A stretch of DNA of 14,457 bases. It comes from Oscillospiraceae bacterium (lineage in GTDB: Bacteria > Bacillota > Clostridia > Oscillospirales > Oscillospiraceae). Below, piece by piece: positions 6,392 to 13,793 of the stretch (position 1 is its first letter; each line of letters begins with the position of its first letter). The stretch covers positions 1-14,457 of the forward strand of contig JAHHRT010000034.1 of NCBI GenBank assembly GCA_020025615.1. The letters run 5' to 3'. Below the pieces are notes generated by a model, which had not been told where the DNA came from, did not search any database, and saw only the letters and a program-made list of their open reading frames with translations. The position numbers were made by a program, and so were the translations under genes.

Positions 6392-6427
6392 CGATGGGCG
6401 GTGAGGGTTTCCCCTTGCTGCCCATTG
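6392..6427 (+). promoter_or_regulatory. Stable RNA hairpin between ftsL and the PBP gene
   Basis: Positions 6392-6407 can pair continuously with 6412-6427 around a UUUC loop: 16 base pairs, of which 12 are Watson-Crick and four are G.U. The wobble pairs work only in plus-strand RNA, so the operon transcript is the likely functional form. No U-tract follows, so it is not a standard terminator. It occupies the longest gap in the dcw operon (97 nt). Confidence 0.6.
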
Positions 6428-6458
6428 ATACCTTAATTCCACTGGGAGGCTGGGTCGT

Positions 6459-8765
6459 ATGGGAAAACAGCAGCAGGGGCTTACCGATCACGGACAGCAC
6501 CGCAGAATCCTTTTCGCAATGTTTCTGTTTGGAATTGCGGCCTTTGTGCCCATCCTTCTACGCCTCCACCAGCTCATGGTGCGGCAGTATGATTATTACG
6601 CAAGCCTTGCCCTGAGAAACCAGACCAGAACCACTTTGGTAACGGCGGACCGGGGCAATATTTATGACTGCAACATGAATATACTGGCTGGCTCCGTGAC
6701 GGTGGAGAATGTCTATCTGGACCCCCGGGAGCTGCGCCAGGCCAAGGTGGATATTCCGGCCCTGGCCCAGGTGCTGGGGGAGATCCTGGGGAAAGATCCC
6801 CAGTGGATCGAAGAGCAGGCAGGGGACATTACCCGCCGCTATCAGCAAATCGGAGCACGGGTAGAGCCGGAGGTTGCCGCCCGGATTCGAACCTACATCA
6901 ACAGTCAGGGCATCAGCGGGGTCCACTTGGAACCCGGCTCCCGGCGAACCTATCCCATGGGTTCCCTTGCAGCCCAGGTCATTGGCTTCACCGACGCCTC
7001 CAATCAGGGGGTGGAGGGCGTGGAGCTTGCCTATGACAGCTTCCTCCGGGGAGATCCCGGGCGGGTGGTCACAACAAAGGGCAACAATGAAATGGATATG
7101 CCCTTTTCCTTTGAGCGTTATCAACACGCACAGCCCGGATGCAGCGTGATCCTGACCCTGGACAGTACGGTCCAGCGGTGCCTGGAAAAGCAGCTGCAAA
7201 CTGCGGTTCAGCGCTACCAGGTGCAAAACGGCGCGTTCGGCCTGGTGATGAACTGCAAGACCGGGGAAATCCTGGCAATGGCGACCTTGGAAAGCTATGA
7301 TCCCAACCACTACCAGCAGATTGGCGACGAAAAGATCCGGGCGGATTTGGAAGCACGAAAGGCCCGGATGGACCTGCTTCCCCGTGACAGCGCCGACTAT
7401 CGCCGGGAGAAAGAAGCTTACGACAAGATCCGCACCGATGCCCAGCTTCGCCAGTGGCGCAACCGGGTCATCGCCGATGGCTATGAGCCTGGGTCCACCT
7501 TCAAGGTGCTCACCATGGCGGCGGCTCTGGATACCGGGGCCATTGACCTCAACACCGATTTTTACTGCCGGGGTGCAGAACAGATTCCGGGAAGATCCCA
7601 GCTGCTCCACTGCTGGCGGCACCAGGGCCATGGGGCGGAAAAGACCCCGCAGGCTCTGCAAAATTCCTGCAACATCGCCTTTGCACATATCGCCCTGAAG
7701 CTTGGGGGCGAGCGGTTTTATGAGTACATTCAGAAATTCGGAATCCTGGAAAAGACCGGAATCGACCTGAAAGGGGAGAGCAAAGGCGTTTTCTTTGACA
7801 AGTCCCTGATTACCAATACGGAAAAATGGGGCACAGCCTCCCTCACATCTGGGTCCTTCGGTCAGACCTTCAAAATCACCCCCTTGCAGTTGGTTCGGGG
7901 CATTTCCTCGGTGGTCAATGGGGGAAAACTTCTGGAACCCTATATCGTTTCGGAGGTTCTGGACGACCAGGGAAATACGGTACTGCGGCAGGAGCCTACC
8001 GTGGTCCGGCAGACCATCTCCCCGGAGACGTCCAAAACCATGTGCAGTCTGATTCGTTCGGTGGTTACCAACGGGACTGCGAAAAATGCCGCCGTCCTGG
8101 GCTACAGTGTAGGCGGGAAGACCGGGACCAGTGAGAAAATCGATGTGTTTGATGAAAACGGACGGCGGGTTCAGGATAAAATCGTCTCCTTTGTGGGCAT
8201 TGCCCCTATGGATGACCCGGAATATATCGTCCTTGCCGCCTTGGATACCCCATCCCGGGAGACGGGAATCTACATCTCCGGCGGTGTCATGGCAGCCCCC
8301 ACGGTAGGGGGCGTGCTGGGGGATATTCTGCCTTACCTGGGCGTACACCGGGAGGAGGGGGCGGATACCCAGGTCCTCATGGAGGACTTTACGGGACTGA
8401 CTCCCAAAGAGGCGAAAAAGCGTCTGGAAGAGCTGGGGCTCACCGGAAAGTTTCAGGGAGAGGCAGAGACTGTCACAGAGCAGATTCCCACAGCGGGACA
8501 GGCGGTCCCGGGAGGCAGTGAAGTGCTCCTCTATCTGGGCCAGGCCCCAGGAAGCCGGGAAGTCCGGGTGCCGGATTTTCGGGGGATGAACCGCCAGCAG
8601 GCGGCAGATGCCGCGGGAAGCCTTGGAATCTACCTTCGGATTTCCGGGAACCCGGAAATCGCACCCCAGATTACCGTCACCGCCCAGAGCGAAGCCCCGG
8701 ACAGCTTGATTCTGCCGGGAACCACCATTACCTTAGAATTTACAGATACCACCATTCGGGATTAA
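6459..8765 (+). CDS. ftsI: Class B penicillin-binding protein (FtsI/SpoVD type) with two PASTA domains
   Basis: A septal peptidoglycan transpeptidase of 768 residues. One N-terminal membrane anchor (about 17-36), a pedestal/dimerisation region starting at the ADRGNIYD motif (63-70), and a transpeptidase domain with all three active-site motifs: S346-T-F-K349, S403-C-N405 and K554-T-G556. Two PASTA domains close the protein (about 640-694 and 702-760). Between Y285 and W333 there is a charged, helix-like stretch of about 47 residues just before the active-site serine, longer than in E. coli FtsI. C370 and C385 lie after the active site in the FYC...HCW pattern; Bacillus SpoVD has a redox-active Cys pair in this region. 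GGAGG lies 9 nt before the ATG. It could equally be named pbpB or spoVD; it is the only class B PBP in this cluster. Confidence 0.95.
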   Translation: MGKQQQGLTDHGQHRRILFAMFLFGIAAFVPILLRLHQLMVRQYDYYASLALRNQTRTTLVTADRGNIYDCNMNILAGSVTVENVYLDPRELRQAKVDIPALAQVLGEILGKDPQWIEEQAGDITRRYQQIGARVEPEVAARIRTYINSQGISGVHLEPGSRRTYPMGSLAAQVIGFTDASNQGVEGVELAYDSFLRGDPGRVVTTKGNNEMDMPFSFERYQHAQPGCSVILTLDSTVQRCLEKQLQTAVQRYQVQNGAFGLVMNCKTGEILAMATLESYDPNHYQQIGDEKIRADLEARKARMDLLPRDSADYRREKEAYDKIRTDAQLRQWRNRVIADGYEPGSTFKVLTMAAALDTGAIDLNTDFYCRGAEQIPGRSQLLHCWRHQGHGAEKTPQALQNSCNIAFAHIALKLGGERFYEYIQKFGILEKTGIDLKGESKGVFFDKSLITNTEKWGTASLTSGSFGQTFKITPLQLVRGISSVVNGGKLLEPYIVSEVLDDQGNTVLRQEPTVVRQTISPETSKTMCSLIRSVVTNGTAKNAAVLGYSVGGKTGTSEKIDVFDENGRRVQDKIVSFVGIAPMDDPEYIVLAALDTPSRETGIYISGGVMAAPTVGGVLGDILPYLGVHREEGADTQVLMEDFTGLTPKEAKKRLEELGLTGKFQGEAETVTEQIPTAGQAVPGGSEVLLYLGQAPGSREVRVPDFRGMNRQQAADAAGSLGIYLRISGNPEIAPQITVTAQSEAPDSLILPGTTITLEFTDTTIRD

Positions 8766-8784
8766 ATCAGCAGGAGGAAGAAAT

Positions 8785-10239
8785 ATGAAATTAAGACAGC
8801 TGCTTCAAGATGTTCCGGTGCTTTCCTGCACCGCAGACCTGGATACAGAGATCACCTCGGTGGTCTGCGACTCCCGAAAGGCGGCCCCGGGCTGCCTGTT
8901 CACCGCAATTTCCGGCTTTGCCTCTGACGGCAACCGCTTCATCCCCATGGCAATGGAGAAGGGGGCAGCGGTGGTGGTCACAGAGCACGCCCCTCAGGAA
9001 GATGTGCCCTATGTGCTGGTGTCTTCTGACCGACTGGCACTGGCACTGATTTCCGCAAACTTCTATGGACATCCTGCAAAGGATATGACCATGATCGGTG
9101 TGACCGGAACCAACGGAAAGACCTCTGTGACCCTGCTTCTGAAGCAGGTCCTGGAAAAAACACTGGGTGCCAAGGTGGGCCTGGTGGGCACCATGGAAAA
9201 CCAGATTGGTTCCCTTTCCATTCCCACAGAGCGCACCACGCCTGAGAGCCTGGAGCTGCAGGCCTTGTTTGCCCGGATGCGGGATGAGGGCTGCCAGTAC
9301 GCAGTGATGGAGGTTTCCAGCCATGCGGTGACGTTGGAACGGATCGGCGGTATCCACTTTGATGTGGCGGCCTTTACCAACCTCACCGAAGACCATTTGG
9401 ATTTTCATAAGACCATGGATGCTTACTGCGATGCCAAGGCAGAGCTGTTCCGCCGCTGTGACCGGGCCGTGGTCAATGGGGATGACAGCTATGCTTCCCG
9501 GATTCTGGCGGCTGCGGCCTGCCCGGTGCTCACCACCTCTGCGCTGGGCAGAGGAGATCTTCGGGCGGAGGAGCTGGACCTGGAGGCAGAGGGAATTTCC
9601 TTTACCTGCGTCTGCGGCGAGGAGCGGGTGAGGGTGCACCTGCCCATTCCCGGACGGTTCACGGTTTATAACGCCCTGACGGTTCTGGGCATTGCCAAAA
9701 GCCTGGGAATCTCCCTGGAACAATGCGCCAAGGCTTTGGCGGATGTGAAGGGTGTGAAGGGCCGAATTGAGGTGGTTCCCACCCCTGGAACCCCGTATTC
9801 TGTGCTCATCGACTATGCACACACCCCGGACGGATTGGAAAATGTTATTCGTTCTGTTAAAGATTTCTGCAAGGGCCGGGTGATTACCGTCTTTGGCTGC
9901 GGCGGTGACCGTGATCCAATGAAACGACCGATTATGGGCGAAATCGGGGTAAAATACTCGGATATTGCAGTAATAACTTCGGATAATCCAAGAACAGAGG
10001 ACCCGGAAGCCATTATTAAAGACATCCTCAGCGGGGTATCTTCGGAGCTTGGCACCTATCATGTGATCTGTGACCGCCGGGCCGCAATACGATATGCTAT
10101 GGACATTGCGGAAAAAGATGATATAATTATCCTGGCAGGAAAGGGTCATGAGACCTATCAGGAGATCCACGGGGTCAAGCACCATCTGGATGAACGGGAA
10201 GAAGTCGCGGCCCACCTGACAGAAACGAGGGAATCATAA
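8785..10239 (+). CDS. murE: UDP-MurNAc-tripeptide synthetase MurE (meso-diaminopimelate-adding)
   Basis: MurE adds the third stem-peptide residue to UDP-MurNAc-L-Ala-D-Glu in the cytoplasm. The 484-residue protein has the Mur ligase P-loop GVTGTNGKTS (105-114), the TTPESLELQ substrate loop (151-159), the lysine expected to be carbamylated (K218 in DAKAELF), CGGDRDPMKRP (372-382), and D400-N-P-R403, the motif that marks meso-diaminopimelate rather than lysine as substrate. AGGAGG lies 7 nt before the ATG. The stop overlaps the murF start by 1 bp (TAATG). The 3' third uses clearly more AT-rich codons than the rest of the gene and holds an extended -10 motif. Confidence 0.97.
   Translation: MKLRQLLQDVPVLSCTADLDTEITSVVCDSRKAAPGCLFTAISGFASDGNRFIPMAMEKGAAVVVTEHAPQEDVPYVLVSSDRLALALISANFYGHPAKDMTMIGVTGTNGKTSVTLLLKQVLEKTLGAKVGLVGTMENQIGSLSIPTERTTPESLELQALFARMRDEGCQYAVMEVSSHAVTLERIGGIHFDVAAFTNLTEDHLDFHKTMDAYCDAKAELFRRCDRAVVNGDDSYASRILAAAACPVLTTSALGRGDLRAEELDLEAEGISFTCVCGEERVRVHLPIPGRFTVYNALTVLGIAKSLGISLEQCAKALADVKGVKGRIEVVPTPGTPYSVLIDYAHTPDGLENVIRSVKDFCKGRVITVFGCGGDRDPMKRPIMGEIGVKYSDIAVITSDNPRTEDPEAIIKDILSGVSSELGTYHVICDRRAAIRYAMDIAEKDDIIILAGKGHETYQEIHGVKHHLDEREEVAAHLTETRES
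10119..10127 (+). promoter_or_regulatory. Possible internal promoter within murE (extended -10)
   Basis: TGATATAAT fits the extended -10 consensus TGnTATAAT exactly, in an AT-rich part of murE and 111 nt upstream of the murF start. There is no good -35 at 16-18 nt; TTGCGG at 10106-10111 is too close. If active it would give a secondary transcript for murF-mraY-ftsW-murG. Confidence 0.3.
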
Positions 10240-11588
10240 TGGGAAAGATCACCCTGAAACAGGCTGCTGCATGGTGCGGCGGTACTGTAGATAAAAAATA
10301 TGAAGATGTAACCTTTTTCGGTGCCAGCAATGACACCCGCACCTTAAAGAACGGGGAACTGTTCGTGGTCTTGCAGGGTGCAAGAGACGGACATGACTAT
10401 ATTCCCGCAGCCATGAAAAAGGGCGCAGCGGCAGTGCTCTGCACCCGCCGGGTGGGGGACTACCCTGCCATTTATGTGGAGGATACCCGGCTGGCCCTGG
10501 GCAGAATTGCCGGGTATGAGCGGGAACGCCTGGGAATGAAGGTTGTGGCGGTTACCGGCTCCGTGGGCAAGAGCACCACAAAAGAGATGGTGGCCCATGT
10601 GCTGGGCAGCCAATACCGTACCGCAAAGTCTCCGGTGAACCACAATAACGGGATTGGTATGCCTATGGCAATTCTTGCCATTCCTGAGGATACCCAGGTG
10701 GCAGTCCTTGAAATGGGCATGAACCATTTCCGGGAGATTGCCTACCTTTCCCACATTGCACAGCCGGACTATGCAGTGATTGTGAATATCGGCACGGCGC
10801 ACATTGAATACTTAGGTTCCATGCAGGGAATCCGCCAGGCGAAGATGGAGATTCTGGAGGGAATGTGCGATGACGGTCAGCTCTTCTTAAACGGAGATGA
10901 TGTGATGCTTCGTCGGCTTCCGGAGCGTCCGGCCCAGAAAATCACCTATTTCGGTGAGGCTGGAGACTGTGCCGTCCGGGCGACGGATATTGTATCCAAG
11001 GATGGAGCGCTTTCTTTTACGGTGGAGACCGGAAAAATTTCCTTCCCGGTGAAGATTCCCGTGGAAGGCCTGCACTTTGTGGCGGATGCCCTGGCAGCTG
11101 TGGCGGTTGGCCTTGCGATGGAGGTTCCGGCTGAGACCATTGGAGAACGGCTGGGCAGCTTCCAGAATATGGAGGGACGGCAGGAAATCATCAAGACGGA
11201 AGCCTATACCATCATCAAGGACTGCTACAATGCAGGCCCTGAGTCCATGGCGGCAGCACTCAAGGTGCTGGGAGCCCAGAACGGTCGAAGAATTGCAGTG
11301 CTGGGAGATATGCTGGAGCTGGGAGACTGCGCAGAGGCGGAGCACTATCGTGTCGGCAGAATCGCAGCGGAAAATGCGGATCTGGTATTTGCCTACGGCA
11401 CCAATGCGGGAAGAGTGCATATTGGCACGGTGACCGGCGGTATGTCCTGCGCCAAGAGCCAGTACTTTGATACCCACGCGGCACTGATTGCGGCCCTGCG
11501 GCGGGCGGCGAAGCCCGGTGATGTGCTCCTCTTTAAGGGCAGCCGGGGAATGCATATGGAGAAGGTCCTGGAGGGCTTTCTAGCGTAA
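10239..11588 (+). CDS. murF: UDP-MurNAc-tripeptide-D-alanyl-D-alanine ligase MurF
   Basis: MurF ligates D-Ala-D-Ala to UDP-MurNAc-tripeptide with ATP, completing the cytoplasmic pentapeptide precursor. The 449-residue protein has an N-terminal UDP-binding region, the P-loop TGSVGKSTTK (106-115; Ser where many MurF have Thr), SPVNHNNGIGMP (131-142), NIGTAHIEYLGS (183-194) and the putative carbamylated lysine K202 in QAKMEIL. The C-terminal domain has KDCYNAGPESM, typical of MurF. The ATG overlaps the murE stop, with GAGGG 7 nt upstream. Its position between murE and mraY follows the E. coli order rather than that of Bacillus, where murF is elsewhere. Confidence 0.96.
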   Translation: MGKITLKQAAAWCGGTVDKKYEDVTFFGASNDTRTLKNGELFVVLQGARDGHDYIPAAMKKGAAAVLCTRRVGDYPAIYVEDTRLALGRIAGYERERLGMKVVAVTGSVGKSTTKEMVAHVLGSQYRTAKSPVNHNNGIGMPMAILAIPEDTQVAVLEMGMNHFREIAYLSHIAQPDYAVIVNIGTAHIEYLGSMQGIRQAKMEILEGMCDDGQLFLNGDDVMLRRLPERPAQKITYFGEAGDCAVRATDIVSKDGALSFTVETGKISFPVKIPVEGLHFVADALAAVAVGLAMEVPAETIGERLGSFQNMEGRQEIIKTEAYTIIKDCYNAGPESMAAALKVLGAQNGRRIAVLGDMLELGDCAEAEHYRVGRIAAENADLVFAYGTNAGRVHIGTVTGGMSCAKSQYFDTHAALIAALRRAAKPGDVLLFKGSRGMHMEKVLEGFLA

Positions 11589-11621
11589 TGTGGAATCTTA
11601 CATAGCGGAGGAAGAAAATTT

Positions 11622-12599
11622 ATGACGAGAATACTGATTACAGCGGCGGCAGGCTTTGGCCTGACCGGGCTTATCGGATACCTGCTGCTGCCTGCTCTGC
11701 GGGCATTGAAGGCAGGACAGTCCATTCGTGAGGTGGGTCCCACCTGGCACAACAGCAAGGCGGGCACGCCGATGATGGGCGGCCTGATGTTCATCCTGGC
11801 CCTGGTCCTGTGCATGCTGGGCAACATCGCATCCATTGGGGATCATTCTGTGTATTTTGTACTGCTGCTGTCCCTGGCCTTTGGCCTCATTGGCTTCCTG
11901 GACGACTTTACCAAGGCAAAATATAAGCGCAACTTGGGACTTACCTCGCTTCAGAAGGCACTGCTGCAGATGGCGGTATCTGCACTGTTCCTCTATGCCC
12001 TCTATCAGCACGGGGCTATGACCTGTGACCTGTACATCCCCTTCTTTAACGTGTCCTTCCATATTCACCCCCTGGTGTACATCCTGTTTGCGATGTTCGT
12101 CATGGTGGGATGTGTCAATGCGGTGAACCTCACCGACGGTGTGGACGGCCTGTGTGCCTCTGTGACCATTCCGGTGATGGTGTTCTTTACTGCCGCTGCC
12201 GTGGCGATGGACCGGATGTCCCTGGCCCTGATTCCCAGCGCACTGGTGGGCGGTCTGGCCTGCTACCTGTTCTTCAACTGGCATCCGGCAAAGGTGTTCA
12301 TGGGAGATACCGGCTCTCTGTTCCTGGGCGGTGCTGTGTGCGCCCTGGCCTTTGCTCTGGATATGCCCCTGATCCTGATTCTGGTGGGCTTTATCTATGT
12401 GGTTGAGACTTTGTCCGTAATTTTGCAGGTGGGCTATTTTAAGCTGACCCATGGCAAGCGGCTGTTCAAGATGGCCCCCATTCATCATCATTTTGAGATG
12501 AGCGGCTGGAAAGAGGAGAAGATTGTACTGGTGTTCTCCGGAATCTGCGCCCTCATGTGCATCCTTGCCTGGTTCGGCATTGCCGGACTCCGGGCCTGA
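11622..12599 (+). CDS. mraY: Phospho-MurNAc-pentapeptide transferase MraY (lipid I synthase)
   Basis: An integral membrane enzyme (325 residues, about ten hydrophobic segments) that transfers phospho-MurNAc-pentapeptide from UDP to undecaprenyl phosphate. Key motifs: D94-D95 in GFLDDFTK, NLTDGVDGL (169-177), GDTGSLFLGG (228-237) and the triple histidine HHHFE at 288-292. The cytoplasmic GTPxMGG loop reads GTPMMGG (48-54), with Met51 where Thr is usual. GGAGG lies 10 nt upstream of the ATG, in a 33-nt gap after murF. It is followed directly by ftsW with no murD between. Confidence 0.97.
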   Translation: MTRILITAAAGFGLTGLIGYLLLPALRALKAGQSIREVGPTWHNSKAGTPMMGGLMFILALVLCMLGNIASIGDHSVYFVLLLSLAFGLIGFLDDFTKAKYKRNLGLTSLQKALLQMAVSALFLYALYQHGAMTCDLYIPFFNVSFHIHPLVYILFAMFVMVGCVNAVNLTDGVDGLCASVTIPVMVFFTAAAVAMDRMSLALIPSALVGGLACYLFFNWHPAKVFMGDTGSLFLGGAVCALAFALDMPLILILVGFIYVVETLSVILQVGYFKLTHGKRLFKMAPIHHHFEMSGWKEEKIVLVFSGICALMCILAWFGIAGLRA

Positions 12600-12620
12600 T
12601 ATTCGGAAAGGAGCTTTTCT

Positions 12621-13793
12621 ATGGCAGCAGAACGTCATCTGCGTGCCAAAGAGAACCGCCCTCTCAGAAAATATGGGAGGGACGAAAGTGTTGATTTTCC
12701 CTTTTTATTTCTTGTTTTGCTGCTCCTGGGCATTGGCCTTACCATGCTCTATTCTGCAAGCTATGCCCAGAGCCTCTACGATACCGGATACCAGAATTCT
12801 GCCCGGTATTTTCTGAAACAGGCGGTATGCGCCGTCATCGGCATCCTTGCCATGTACGGTTTCAGCCGGATCCCGGTGGGGTTCTGGTACCGCATGGCGT
12901 GGCCTCTCTATGGGGCCAGCATCCTGCTGCTGCTTTCCGTGCTGGTGTTTGGCCAGAAGGTCAACGGTGCCCGGCGATGGATTAACATCGCGGGTATCCG
13001 ATTCCAGCCGTCGGAAGTGGCAAAGTTTACCATGATTCTGCTCCTCGCCCGGCTTACCCGCGAGTTCGGCTCCCGGGCGGAGAAGTTTCGATACGGTGTT
13101 CTGGGCTTCGGCCTGGCAATTATGGGGATCCTGGTGCCCCTGGCTCTGGAAAAACACCTCAGTGCGATTTTGCTCATGGGCATGGTCGCGGTGGTGATGA
13201 TGTTCGTAGCCGGGACAAAAATCAAATGGCTTCTCGGCGGTGCAGCTGCCGCCGGGGTGTTCGTCGTTGTTTATATTTCATTTATGGGATACGCCGGTGA
13301 TCGAGTCACTGCGTGGCTCCACCCGGAACTGGACCCGGGGGATACCGGCTATCAGATTTTACAGTCCCTTTACGCCATCGGCTCCGGTGGCTTGTTTGGA
13401 CTTGGACTTGGCAAGAGTCGGCAGAAATATCTCTACCTGCCGTTTCAATATAATGACTATATCTTCCCGGTGATCTGTGAGGAGCTGGGGCTTGTAGGCG
13501 CGGCGGTGATCATCGTCCTGTTTTCGGCCCTGATCCTCCGAGGCTACTGGATTGCACTGCGGGCTCGGGACCGGTTTTCCACCGTCCTCGGGGCGGGGCT
13601 TGTAACCCTCATGGCCTTGCAGATTATCCTGAACCTCTGTGTAGTCACCAATCTGCTCCCGTCCACGGGAATTGCCCTGCCGTTTTTCTCCTATGGAGGT
13701 ACGGCACTGGCTATGAACCTGGGTGAGATGGGCGTGGTATTGCAGATCTCCCGGTATCGGAACCAGAGAAAAATACAGGAGGCAGACATATGA
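12621..13793 (+). CDS. ftsW: FtsW/SpoVE SEDS-family peptidoglycan glycosyltransferase
   Basis: A polytopic membrane protein (390 residues, about ten membrane segments) that polymerises lipid II at the septum together with a class B PBP, here presumably the PASTA PBP at 6459. Family motifs: NGARRWI (115-121), QPSE (129-132), the outside loop with D279 in NDYIFPVICEELGL (278-291), which aligns by motif with the catalytic Asp region of SEDS proteins, and LPSTGIALPFFSYGG (346-360). The ATG at 12621 has AAAGGAG 7 nt upstream. Its last bases overlap the murG start (ATGA). FtsW, SpoVE and RodA are hard to separate by eye; the dcw context favours FtsW/SpoVE. Confidence 0.94.
   Translation: MAAERHLRAKENRPLRKYGRDESVDFPFLFLVLLLLGIGLTMLYSASYAQSLYDTGYQNSARYFLKQAVCAVIGILAMYGFSRIPVGFWYRMAWPLYGASILLLLSVLVFGQKVNGARRWINIAGIRFQPSEVAKFTMILLLARLTREFGSRAEKFRYGVLGFGLAIMGILVPLALEKHLSAILLMGMVAVVMMFVAGTKIKWLLGGAAAAGVFVVVYISFMGYAGDRVTAWLHPELDPGDTGYQILQSLYAIGSGGLFGLGLGKSRQKYLYLPFQYNDYIFPVICEELGLVGAAVIIVLFSALILRGYWIALRARDRFSTVLGAGLVTLMALQIILNLCVVTNLLPSTGIALPFFSYGGTALAMNLGEMGVVLQISRYRNQRKIQEADI

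Noticed and set aside
6558..8348. Long open frame (596 codons) antisense to the PBP gene
   Set aside because: It is a shadow frame of a GC-rich gene: the plus-strand protein has all catalytic motifs and a ribosome binding site, while the antisense product shows no recognisable domain. The same applies to 8791-10215, 11598-12638, 4778-5521 and 2696-3580 on the minus strand.
12605..12620. Small hairpin GAAAG-GAGC-TTTTC covering the ftsW ribosome binding site
   Set aside because: A short A-T/G.U stem of five or six pairs of low expected stability; could occur by chance.
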